A DNA stretch of 64,000 nucleotides from Bugulina stolonifera (lineage: Eukaryota > Bryozoa > Gymnolaemata > Cheilostomatida > Bugulidae): NCBI GenBank assembly GCA_935421135.1, contig OW285192.1, positions 12,975,501-13,039,500 of the forward strand, in the 5' to 3' direction. The notes under the pieces were generated by a model. The model did not search any database. It saw nothing but the letters and a program-made list of their open reading frames with translations, and had not been told where the DNA came from. Shown one piece after another: positions 1 to 12,700 of this stretch (the first letter of the stretch is position 1; the number at the start of each line of letters is the position of its first letter). The position numbers and the translations under genes were made by a program.

Positions 1-74
1 ATGCAATCACATAGGACAAGCTAAATTAGGACTACTCTAACTTTATTTTGATACGATTGGCTAAACAGATCCAA

Positions 75-3000
75 TCAAAACAGAGCATGACTTACTGCTA
101 ACTCCTGAGAGCTGTGTGAGGGATAGGAACAGTCCTCGGTGATCTCTGATGTGGAAGATAAGAAGGTCTTCTCTTCCGCTCTCCCGTCATATATATCAAT
201 GTGTTTATAGTGATTATGTCTGTTAAGGTCAGCTTCTGACACGAACCACAGAGAGCAGTGGTTGCAGGTGGTTGTTAGTTTGTCCTATAGCATATGAAGT
301 ACATGTTAGATATTGAAGTTATCCTCTCAGAGTAACAGCAGAGATAGCACAACTTCCAACTGCACTTGCAATATAGGCTTTATATACACTCAATTAAAAC
401 TGCAAAATTAAATAAATTCACAGTATGTAGTCTACATACTATGTACGTATGTACATGTACATAACTCGCATACCCGATGCGTAACTCTGCAGTGTTTATA
501 TACAGCACTAGAGGATTTGAACGTCTTCACACAAAACTGACATTTGAATGCCAGCGGTTCTGTACTATGAGTTAGTGAGTGCTTCCTTAGTCCTTGACTT
601 TGAGCAAATGCCTTACCACATACCTACAGTACATGTATAACATAATGTCTTACCACATACCTACATGTACATGTATAACATAATGTCTTATGGAGCTTTC
701 ACACTGCAGTTGGTTGCTACAACTATGTACTGTAGCTAACCACAATGTACATAACATAGTTAACTGTACAGACTCTACTATAGTTGGCAAGTGTTAGTTA
801 GCATTGGGTTCAACTACTTGTGGTTAAAACTGCAGTGTGAAATCTCCTTTACTGCACATCTTGCAATGCAATGCCCTATTTCATATTACAATATTATAAC
901 GCAGCAGCGATTAGGTGTGCATAAATGTGCTGAATGGTGTTCACCTCCCCAATTCCTAATAAGATATTAAAACTGTCACCGAAAAGACAACTCCCAATTT
1001 TGTAGAGAACATAACTTCTGATTTAAAACTGACTGGTTCATTGAAGAGAACTGAACTATCAATGAATATTGTTACCCCAAAGCAACACTTTAGAACACAG
1101 TCTAAAGGGCCATAAGTCCAGCTTACCTTGCAGATATATGGTTTAATATTGGTGTGTGTTCTCTCATGTACCTTCAGATCTTTCTTTGTATAGAATGATC
1201 TAAGAAAATATAAAATGCGCTGTATTCCATAGATAAATAGCATAAGCACATAAATAATACAAACTTTATGGTAGTTGAGATTTTTATTACTCCCCCGCCC
1301 CTCTCGTACCACCACCTGGAACTTAGACTAAGGTACTTGCAATAACGATATGTAAGTATTATATATGTATATACAATATATACAAATGTGCATTACAGTG
1401 AATGTGAATTATACAGATTTGAAAAATAACTCATATCTCACAATATATAAAAATCTATACATCAATATGGAAATTACGGAGCCCAATCATGTCTTTGTTA
1501 ATAATCTTTGACTCTAATTCACATGGAATGTCATCATTTTGGGTACATGAATATAGCAGTCTAATATACAGTAAATTACAAGTAAATAAAAGTAAATTAC
1601 TAAACAATCTAAAGTTCAGACGTCAATCAGTGTGATACGACTGGAGTTGTCATACCTCCGCATTAGATTAGTCTATATAACATCAAACTTGTAAGATTAA
1701 GGGTAACAGCCAATGAGGAATACAGATGTCAGCTTTAGGCCTAGATTCATGCAATACAATAAAACAAACAAATAAGGTGACAACTCCCAATTAGTTACAC
1801 ATTCTTATATACATACATGTATGTGCATGTGCTGTGACACTAAGACATGTTCTTTAAACAGTTCTTACTTGTCACAGAGAGAGCAGGGGAAGTCCCTAAG
1901 CCCTTCATGAGCTCTCAAATGTTCCGTTAGCCGAACTTTCTGTATAAATGTGGCTCCACAGATGTCGCACGCAAAGTCTCTAATACCTTCGTGTATTTTA
2001 GAGTGTATGACCAGCCCTGACTTAGTAGGAAAATTCTTCTCACATACCTGTAAAGTAAGTGGAGTGATAATTGTCTATTGGTAGACATTAATAGTGGTTA
2101 TCTTCCCTGTTTAGTAGTGCTAGGCATCAGCAGAAAACAATATTAGATGCCAAAAATTTTGATCCATGCGCTTCCTCATCGATTAGTCTAGCGTTAGGAC
2201 AAAGCCCGACTTTCAAATTAATAATGCATAAAACGTGACACTTCTCCAGGAATATCCGGAATTGGAAGAAATAATTTTTTCTGGACTTTATGGATCTAAG
2301 GGAATAACACGAATAAGATGTGCAATGTACATGTAGATGTACATTGCACATGTACATAAGCCGAAATACAAAATTCAATGTACACCATGGAGCTGCTACC
2401 AAACATTAATTCTACATCTACACGCTGCCTGCTTAGTGCTAATGATGTATGTCCAAGAAAAATGACGGCATTGTAGCTATGTGACCGTGCTTCTCAAAGA
2501 TCAAAGACGTTTGAAGTAGGGCAGACTGTACCTGGCAAGAGAAAGGTCTGTTGTTCTGGTGTATTCCATTGAGATGCTGTTCTAGAGATCTCTTACTCTT
2601 CAGCTGCTTACCACAGAGTGGACACTTAAACACTTCTGTTGACTTGTGGGCAGTTCTAACGTGACCGGACAATGATTTCTTAGACGCGAACAGCCTCTTA
2701 CATATAGGACACATGGTACTATAAGTAATATGTTACATATGGAACACATGATACTATAAGTAATATGTTACAACATAGGGGACAGTTGTTGCAGTATGAC
2801 CATTGGCCTTGGGCTGTTGCTCTATGCAATTATAAAACACAAAAGCAAGCAAACAACATTTGTATATCCTTACTTTGGAAAGATGTTCATTTATGTACAG
2901 TGTTTGGCAGGCTTACTATCTATTAACTGAACCTCAAGTGATTGCTAAACAGTGCATAATTATGCTCTTGCGAACATGTTACCACATAGCCTTAGCTCAC

Positions 3001-6000
3001 TTTTTGACAGGTTACTTACGGTGCTCGCTCCACATGAGACTTAGTAAAGTGATTACGCAGAGGAGCCAACTCCTGGTAAGATTTCTCACACAACCGACAT
3101 TTGAATATTCGAACTTCAGGATGACTCTGCTTGGCATGCTTGAGTAATTCTGTTTCACCCGAGTGACCTAGTCCACATTCCGAGCAGAGGAAACGTGATG
3201 TAGACCATTCTTCCAGTGTGACTATTAAGAAAATCAGAACATAGGCTAATTGAACAAGTACTTTGACTATTACCACCCTCTTAGATACATCTTCAATCCA
3301 GAGTTTGGAATAAACGATATAATATATGTATATAAATTTCATTAGCAATGAGCACACAAGATCATCCTACAGTGGTGACTAGTGGACTATAATAATTGTC
3401 TACTGGTATCTAATTTGCCATTGGCTGTTCATGGGTACCTTGAATTTAATTCACTTCAATGTGTTCACTGAATTAAAGGTAAGACAACTCCAACTATGAC
3501 ACGCTGTTAACATTTAATGGCTAGTCTAGGAAGGTTCATTGATCATACCAATTATACTAGTGTATAGGAGAAGAGTCATTGGTGTGTAGCATCAATGACG
3601 ACTGACTAAATATATGCAATTGATGTATAATAAATTGCCAAGGGCAGACAACTCCTTCAGAGTAACACTCAGGATCAGTATAATTTAGTTCATGGAACAA
3701 ACTATAAACCCATGGCATGCTGTAATATATTATTGCCCCATACCTATAATTGTTTAATAGTTATTTCTTAGACAATAGAATATACTCGTACATGTATATA
3801 CAAAGGTAATATACACACTGGTAGCTTGGAGCCCTACCGTGTGACTGCTGATTGGAGGGTACCAATAGGTAGCAATCGCTATGCTCATGTAATCTCAGCT
3901 CACATTGATTATCAAATCTCTGATGACACATGTAGCACCTGTTGGAGAAGCCTGAGCAGTCAGCAGATGACAGGTGCTTCTTATATCCAGCAGTAGAGCT
4001 ACATGAAAGCATTCAATGCAAATGTATATTAAAATTTTTCTTTCAGTCTTAATAGATACCAGAATGAAACTATAGTATGGGAACTTATCAATTTTACATT
4101 TTTAAAATATTTTTTAATCGACAAGTATTGCACGGTTCCCGGCATGCTCTCCATTGATAGGACGTTTATGGTGGGTTATACACTCTGAAGTTTACAACTC
4201 TGAGCGCAAGGCTCCTACTGCTCCTTGTTAGTGGCACTGTACATTCATTCAGAGCACCATCTACTCTCTAACTACTATTACATGAACTTACATCTACTCT
4301 CTAACTACTGTTACATGAACTTACATCTACTCTCTAACTACTATTACATGAACTTACATCTACTCTCTAACTACTGTTACATGTACTTACATCTACTCTC
4401 TAACTACTATTACATGAACTTACATCTACTCTCTAACTACTGTTACATGTACTTACATCTACTCTCTAACTACTATTACATGAACTTACATCTACTCTCT
4501 AACTACTGTTACATGAACTTACATCTACTCTCTAACTACTATTACATGAACTTACATCTACTCTCTAACTACTGTTACATGTACTTACATCTACTCTCTA
4601 ACTACTATTACATGAACTTACATCTACTCTCTAACTACTGTTACATGTACTTACATCTACTCTCTAACTACTATTACATGAACTTACTTGAATATACGCT
4701 TACAATCTAAACATTCAAACATCTTCCTAGTTTCATCAGATACTACAGACACCTCTCCTCCTATATGTGATGGCACCTCGTATATATCACCATCTGTGTA
4801 CACTGTAATATGTACATATACAAACACAGGTTAACTTCCCTTCAATTGGGTGCCTCTGGGAATAAACCCTACCTAATAATCTACATGTATCTATATCAAA
4901 TTTTTAATGAATCCTAATATTGAAAAGTCCGACGATCAAGTTCTCAATATGCAAACCAAAAGATTAACGTATAATTAACTTCGTCGTTCTTAGCTACAGA
5001 ATCAATGAGTTCATGAGTCTTGTGACTTAAGTTCAGCGACTTGAGTACAATAACTTGAGTTCAATGACATGAGTTCAATGACTTGAGTACAATGATTCAA
5101 CTCTGTTTCAGACGGATTGTAAAGCTACGATGTGAATTAGTCCGTGATTGATCACTACGATGTGAACTAGTCTGTGATTGGTCACGAGTTCAATGACTTG
5201 AGTTAACCATGACCTACATGTTTGATAAACTATCTCACCAACATTATTTTCTTCTGCCTCAGTTGAGACAAGCTCCATTTCAGGTTGTTCTGGGGTTTCT
5301 TCATCTGCATCAGTTTTGCCATCACCATTCTGCTAGAGAAGTGGAATATACATCAGTAGAGCCATGGCTATGGAATTTGAAATTATTTATGAGAAACTTT
5401 ATACAAATTTTACCAGACAACAGAATATGGCCAAAGTTCAATGTAAAACAACAGAGTTCTATTGTATATACAGTTTATGCTCAGGATAGAAATAACAAAT
5501 AGTATTATTCTTACATCATCATAGGAGACAGAACTCGGTGATAAGTTGAAGGGGCGGCACCTTCAGGAACCTGTCCTAATCCAGGTAAAAAATAGTAGAT
5601 AATAGAGACAGCAACGTGGCAACATATTGACAGGATTCTCTCCTTATCATTATAAGCCAAGCACCATTGTTCCCTACAGTTCAGCAGTGTAATAGAAATT
5701 AATGTACCACATCTTATACCGACCTGTTTAGCTGTAGATCTAGAAAGTAGTCTCTTCTTTCGAAGTCGCAAACTCTGTCGTGGTTCACTGAATTCTGTAA
5801 GGTCAGCAAGGTCATTGCCTTTCTGTGATTCATTTGCCATATTTTCAGTATGAGCTATAACAAACCGCAAACACATAATAGACAGATATACAGTGCAACT
5901 TGCTTAATTCAAACTCCAAGGGACCAGCATAATTGGCTTGAATTAGGCCTGAGTTTGAATTGTAAGATCACTTCACTTAATTGAAGTCATTATATAGTGC

Positions 6001-6969
6001 TCAGCAGGGACCAAGGCTAATAGTTTGAACTAACCAAGTTTTTTAAATTATCCGAGGTTCCACTGTATATAGTACTTTTACCTGCATAATGATATTTTGC
6101 TATATGTACGAATCGGAGACGACTTTGTTGTATAATAAACATACACAACCGTATTTGATTCTGTGAAAACATTTTACTACAAACACATTTTAAGAGATGA
6201 TTGAAGACAACAAGGTTAATAGCATGAGAAATTGTGGATGATGATTATAACCAATGCTTCAACATCGATATACCACAACATCGGATCGGCAAACCTTACA
6301 AGCACAATCATTAATGTAGCTCTATTTATTCTCACCTGACTCGGCTGACGTGGAATTTGGATGTTTCTGTAGCAGACTGACTAATCTAGTCCTTGGTCTA
6401 CCTTTACCAAAGTGAACAATGGGCAGGCCTCTGAAATCTACACCTACTACTTTATACTTTGTTGTTTCAAGCTTAGACGCTTCTACCCACCCACCAGTAT
6501 CGTCCCTATACATCGAAGTGTTGCCTATTTAAAGGAGCCATAAAAGTAATAAAATTAATAATATTAAATTGGCATTAAATTGAACAAAGGCCTATAAATG
6601 TTGGCAGGGAAAGTATAGAACCATTACACAACGATAACATATATTAAACAGGGGGCAGGGGACGTAATGAGCCATTTAACATCGACAACATAATCTACAT
6701 GTAAAACTACACACAAAGTGAGTCTCACCAGCTAAACTATCATCCCAGGTGACCGTGTCCACATGATGTTCTGTTGACTTCTTCACAACTTTTTTAAAAT
6801 TAAACCTTGCTTGAAGCTCTGGCCGTCTCTCTAAGACCCTATTAAATAGGTCCTCCAGCTCTGTGCTAGGTTTGTCTACCAACTTTTCCACCAGTGTTTG
6901 TCGTCGTGGAGGAGTACAAATATCTGTATTCAATTCATCTTCCGGCATCACCTCGCCAATGGATTCCAT
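75..6969 (-). CDS. C2H2 zinc-finger protein, 12 exons
   Basis: Probable DNA-binding nuclear protein. Twelve exons with consensus splice sites and consistent phases join into 1932 nt (643 aa): 6729-6969, 6336-6524, 5724-5854, 5239-5332, 4688-4802, 3838-3998, 3020-3221, 2532-2718, 1869-2047, 1127-1199, 474-623 and 75-284. The first four exons encode an acidic/basic region without fingers. From exon 5 on there are about twelve fingers, for example FKCPLCGKQL..H..H, FACDICGATF..H..H and YICKVCGKAF..H..H. Several fingers are split by introns, often just after the second Cys. The first finger is degenerate (Cys instead of the last His). The stop at 75-77 follows a Ser-rich tail. A good donor (GCA/GTAAGT) lies just upstream of this stop, so an alternative last exon outside the window is possible. 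The family is certain; the target is unknown. Confidence 0.88.
4258..4687. repeat. 33-bp minisatellite abutting an exon
   Basis: Thirteen tandem copies of a 33-bp unit (CTACTCTCTAACTACTRTTA core), with alternating variants that give a 66-bp higher-order period. It lies in intron 5 of the zinc-finger gene. On the gene's strand every unit contains GTAAGTTCATG or GTAAGTACATG, matching the real splice donor at the edge of the exon at 4688. Because 33 is a multiple of 3, the plus strand also reads as a spurious open frame. Confidence 0.93.
5016..5206. repeat. short tandem-like repeats in intron
   Basis: Intron 4 of the zinc-finger gene holds several copies of ACTTGAGTTCAATG-like words and two copies of a roughly 28-bp word containing CTACGATGTGAA and TAGTC(C/T)GTGATTG. 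Nothing coding was seen. Confidence 0.7.
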
Positions 6970-9733
6970 GACAAGGTCTTAAGTCTTAGGATATACTCAT
7001 AGGTTCTATCAACAATAAACAAACCTATGAGAATAGGATGCTATTTTACATTAGAAAATCTCCTCTCTGCATTTGAATAAAAATGTTAATCGTACAACTG
7101 CATCCGTTTGTGGCATTCATATGCCCATCAAGATTTCTAACTGATGAAACGATTTCTATGGGCTATATATAGTGAATCAAGCTTCAAGTCTCACTTCGAC
7201 ATGCAATATTGGTACACTGATCAATTGAGTTCAGTTAATCAACTATGTAGCTCTGCATGTTCGGTTCATAGAGATATGTAGCCTATATCGACCAGAGCTT
7301 CAAATTACGGTCAATCATAATTCCTATTGAATAAAATATTAAATTCACTTTCATCCATTACCATCACTGCCATTATGATTACTTACCGTTATGTTATTAT
7401 CAGGCCTAAATATTATTTTGATTCTATCTCCTATTAAACTATAATATCTTTGTACTATCAATTAAATTGATTATTTGTTTGCTTGCCAGATATTGTGCTA
7501 ATTTAAATTTTAATTAGGCCTACATCCTTGCCTACATGTAGGCCTACATATAAACTATAACTAGCTTTGAAATACTAGAGCGCATCGAAAATCATAGTCT
7601 ACTGTGCTTGAAGGCTTGGCGATAGCTAAGATCTGTGTCAGTGGGGTGTCAAAAATTCTTACTTCTTACATGAATGTATATAATATATATAATAAATATA
7701 ATAATATAATTAAATAATAAATAAAAAATTAAAATAAATATATTTTATTATCTAAAATTATTCTTATAATAACGATCATTATCATGATTTTTTGTTATCT
7801 AATCATTAATGCTATACTAGATTCAATTTGAATCCAAGATAGATAAGATTAATTAAGATTGCATTGCCATGAATCCTTTCGAGTGTTTTCGTTCATTTGT
7901 CTTTCATTTGTACATTCGCCAAATATGTGTTAAGGTCTTATTAAAAGTAGCATGATTAATTAGTATGTACTCTACCCACACCTAACTCCAAATATAGCCA
8001 TATTCATAGAATTCTATGGCTATATTTTCGTAGCTATTGGCTGTGGTCATTTACACAAAAGGAAAATAAAAATTGACAAAATCCAAAAACCGGAAATCCT
8101 ATTGTAGCCTTATTTTCTTTAGTGACATATATTCGACCTTGAAAATCTAGCGCGGTTCCTGAGGTAGCTATTTTTGGAATTCCTTGTTATGTATTTTGTG
8201 GAGTTGTGTGCTTTTCTTTGGGGGAGACAACTTCCAGGTCATAATGCTTGGAGTCTCAAGTACCATCATAATATGTATTATGTACAGTGTATATACTGTA
8301 TAATACATGTTGTTTGTATGTATGTATGTACATATGTATGTATAATGTAACTATGTAACTGTATTTTTTGCAGGCCAGATTTATACTTTTCAACAGTAAA
8401 TCTACTATTTCAATGCCTGGGCCAATGTGATATCAAATAATCAACATAAAACTGTTTATTTTTATATACATAACATCAAGGAGTAATAAGAAAACTTACA
8501 TCAATTTAGGCCTAATAAATAATACAACACAAAGTTTTGCTAATTGTAATATTTGTTGCAGCTGTGTCTTAATACTGCCTATGATATTATATTACAACTA
8601 GTACAGCATAACTCTTTTTTACTGTGCTGATGTGCAATAGGCATGGCTATTGATAACAGTGATGAGTTATCCTCTCTCGGTTCTTTGTAGAGTAAAGACG
8701 ACTTCCCATTTTCATCAAGTCTGCTTGCAGTCTGTAACCATATGAGGGGTCATTACATGTACAGCCGTATCAACGAATGTCACTTCAGTCACATGTTTGT
8801 AGTAGTTATGTGGTTCAAAACTCTGCAACAGCAACAACATTATTGATGTAACGAAACTATGATTATATGGTTTTATTATATACATTGTAATATTATTGTC
8901 TTCAAATTCTCTTGGATTGATTCAAGTCATAAATAAAGTGGCAAGATGGTTGCTAAGCCTTAGTTGAAAAGGCTAGAGGACCGTGATTAACTTGGTTGAA
9001 TCAAACCCTCCCTCTTGCAAGAAAATAAGGTTTTACTTTTGACTTAATTTGGCCAGTGTGCCTGTGACATGTGTGCTAGAAGTGAGTTGGAAATTTATGA
9101 CCAAGCTAGCCTGAAACTTTCAATGTCATCAAGTTCTCAGTCTAACAATATTGTCGACCTAAAAGTACTCGGACTTAAAAAGGTTGCTCGGCTTGCCTTG
9201 ATTCCGACTGAGGAAGCAGGTCAACTCACCCATTAAGTGTTTTTATTAGATGCAGTTGCCATCCAGAAAAATATTCTTGTTTACAGCACATAACCAGTAA
9301 AATGTAAACAAACATATAATCATTATAAGATAGTGTGGTATAAGTTTATACTACAGAATACATGTACAGGCAGTCATATTGTGTTTTAGCATTTGTTATT
9401 ATAAACTTCCTTTATTTCAAAATATGATTGAGATATACTACTTTTAGGACTCTATGCTTGGAAGAATACGCACAGCAATAACAATTATATATTATAATAT
9501 AGGCCATTAGGTGACCTATAATTGTATCAGTTGCATTAAATAACTCAAGACTGTTGCTATGGCAACGTGTAAATAGACATAAGGAAGCGAAGGGCGGTCA
9601 CTTTGTCACTGTTGAGGAATGTCTTTATGTTAATACTTGATATATTTTTGTTGCTAAGTTAAGTTTAATGTTCACTTCATGATCTGCAGCCTTACTGACA
9701 GTACGTGCTTGCATCTAAATTCTAAGTTACAGA
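6970..9733. other. intergenic region between divergent genes
   Basis: This stretch separates the 5' ends of the zinc-finger gene (minus) and the secreted WAP gene (plus), so promoters for both should lie here. I recognise no coding exon. It has a very AT-rich block at about 7675-7780, an inverted repeat (AATATAGCCAT...ATGGCTATATT) at 7991-8026, and GACAACTTCC-type dispersed motifs near 8225 and 8698. Confidence 0.6.
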
Positions 9734-12700
9734 ATGAAGAAAATAATTATATTATTAACTATAGCAGCTACATTAGCCTTAGGTCAACAGAATACCAACA
9801 ATGGACATGGTAACACCAACTGTCACATGTGTGGACAGGGAAATGGAGGGTAAGAAAATCTAGTTTTACAGCTTCAGCTAGTGAAATGGAAGAGTTGGCA
9901 TTTACAGATCTTAATTACAATGTTACCCAAGTAGTAGCTATTGTTTGCTAATATGAAAATGAACCATACACATGTATGTACGTCTCTTTAACGACAGCTT
10001 TATTTGCAATATTGTGTTTATATTTGTATTTTGGCGAGATGTTCAAATTTTAACGTTTCGGGGTTGATCAATCAATTCTATGTTTCCAAAAATAATATTT
10101 AATGATATTTTTTTAATTCATCAAAGAAAAATAGTAATTTGATTAATATCTCCTGCAGTAGCCTATCTCAGACTATCTCCTGCAGTAGCCTATCTCAATA
10201 TAGGATTTGTAAACTACATAATTAGATTTCACGCAGATTTCCATTTCATGACAGTATCATTATCAATGAACATGTGTATGTTATATAGAAATATAATGGA
10301 TCCCGCCACACAAGGTGTCTTGGATAGTCTTAGGCAGCGACTACCTTTCCTTAATAACTTGGTAAGTACCATTACGTGTTGCATTATTATAGCTGCTCTC
10401 TGTCATTTATCCTAGGATAAAATATGTTGGACCTTTCATAATAACTGGTAAGCCTGTCCATTTATCATGTTATTCTGGTTCATTGACCTTGTAAGGATTC
10501 AGTAACTGTCCCACCCAATACTCTTACATTTTACCTGGCACCTGCTAACACCTAGGGAACACTCTGCTACACCATTTAGGATGTGTTACCTTTATGGTCA
10601 CAGTGTCCCGAAGCAAAGTGGCCTTAAACCACAGTTTTCAAACAATAGAGCATGATTGAATTTTCATTGTCACACACCTTTCCTGCTCTACCACTCACAC
10701 GCACTCAGCTTTTTGCCTTTGTACTAAAATTTTCTAATTTTCAATATATGATGATGATTTCCTATGTGAATCCATGTGTCAAAAGATAATACATAAAACA
10801 GATTATCGTAGAAGAAGTTCATAAGAATGTGCATTGCATGTAGCTGTGTTTCAATCTATGAATTTGCTTCATAAAATTCCATGTATGTAGTTGGTGAGCA
10901 TTAACTTTACATCTACAAGAATTTCATTGCTGCAGCAAAATTTAGAACTCTGACAGACAGAAGCACAGTCATTTAGTTGTTACTGCTTAGTAGCCTACAT
11001 GTAAAATATGTAGAATGATTTATATTGTCTTATTGAACTCTTTTTGCTTTATATTTTAGAATCTGAATCCTCGGAGGGTAAGTTGACTATATAATTGTTA
11101 CTCTGAAAAGCTATTTTGTGTCCATGCCGACGAATAATTCAATTGTCCGCCAACAGTTACGCATCAATAATCATAAATAAATTTTTCTGTCTATGAAAAT
11201 ATAGTTTCAGTTCTGACAGAGAAGGATCTTGGCATAGACTTTCATTTTTGTGAATAAATGATTGGTTTTTCTCTAGCAACGTTAATGTTTTGGCAAGTAG
11301 ATCCTAAACAATGCATGGGAAGGTTTGTGCCCACGTAAAAAGGGATGAGCCAGAACATAGCACTTTAAGAATTTCAAGAGTTTGCAGTCATCATTCACTT
11401 AACCTGTTCATTACAGAAATAATTTGATGATGTAATCAGTACACGTTGTGTCACCTTCGTTTCCGTGAGAAATCACTTGATATTGAAAATATGAAACTGT
11501 TGAAGTTTACATGTCCTTATTTGGAATTTTATATATCGCTGTACATCATGTTATGTACATCAATCATGTAATGTATGTAGTGGCCGACATGTATGTACAC
11601 ACTCACTTCAATAGATAGGTTTTGCCCAACAACTTTCACATTAATGTCTTTAATCTTATCACGTGCATGCTATGAATTCACTGTACAGCCAATGCACATG
11701 CCCATGCATGTATTTTTAAATTTAAAGTAATCTTTAATGTGGTCTGTAGAGAAATGATTAATTATTGTAGTCCGCATGATTTTAAAATAAACATTATAAT
11801 TTAATTTTTGAATATTAGTTTGAGTGGCATGGGAGACAACTACTACTAAGTTTACAGCAGTCTCTGTACGTGTATATGCAAAATACATCTACACATAGGT
11901 TAGCCTGTAGTTATCAGCTGTACTGTATGCTTACCTTATAACACGTAAACCTGTTATCAAAATGAAGCAACTTTCCGCATGGCTTCCAGTTAACTTCCAC
12001 AGTCGTTTGGTGTGTTACTCAGTACCATACTGTCATGTTGAGTTTAGATGATATCGGTTACCAAATATTAGTCAGCCAACGCGTATCGCAATATCCCGCG
12101 TAACAGCTTCTCCTGACCTACTTGTTTCCTAAAGTATTGCTCCCCAAGTAAATGTTTTAATTCTAAGACACCAAGGGTAGAGTCTGCAAGTCCCACTAAA
12201 TACTGTTTCGTTTCAATAGCGTCTGTTATAACCAGGGTTGGGAATCGCCAATAGCATTCGATATTCGATGGTGATTTTCTTTGGTCTATTCACCATCGAT
12301 TCCACCTAATCTTTGGTTTCCAACAAAGCCATCGAAATGCATGTATTCGTTGGTTCTATAGGGTTACAGCTGCATTCGATTGTCACTAAGCTGCTAATTA
12401 ATCTGCTAGTGTTTAGTACAGGAAATAAATGAAAAGCCTTGTAGCTTGGTTTTTATCTTTTTAACAAAAAAAATGATGATGAGCTGTTTTATTTAATAAC
12501 AAAATAATAGTTTCTATTTGCAAGCTAGGATAAAATGTGAGTGGCTAGCACCAAATAAGAAATAATAGCCTGGAATTTCTGGCTAAGATTTGCAGTGCAT
12601 ATAAATATTTGAATGCTAAAAAGAAACATAAAGGTAGAGGAGATAACTCTAAACTATGAGAAAATGCAAATAAAACTGGTAATATTAGGCACAGTTGTTA

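Noticed and set aside
4225..4710. 161-codon plus-strand open frame (LHLLSNYYYMN repeats)
   Set aside because: It is the 33-bp minisatellite read in a stop-free frame, antisense within an intron.
7991..8026. Inverted repeat AATATAGCCAT...ATGGCTATATT as a mobile element
   Set aside because: The arms are short and no target duplication or second copy was seen; noted only as a local hairpin.
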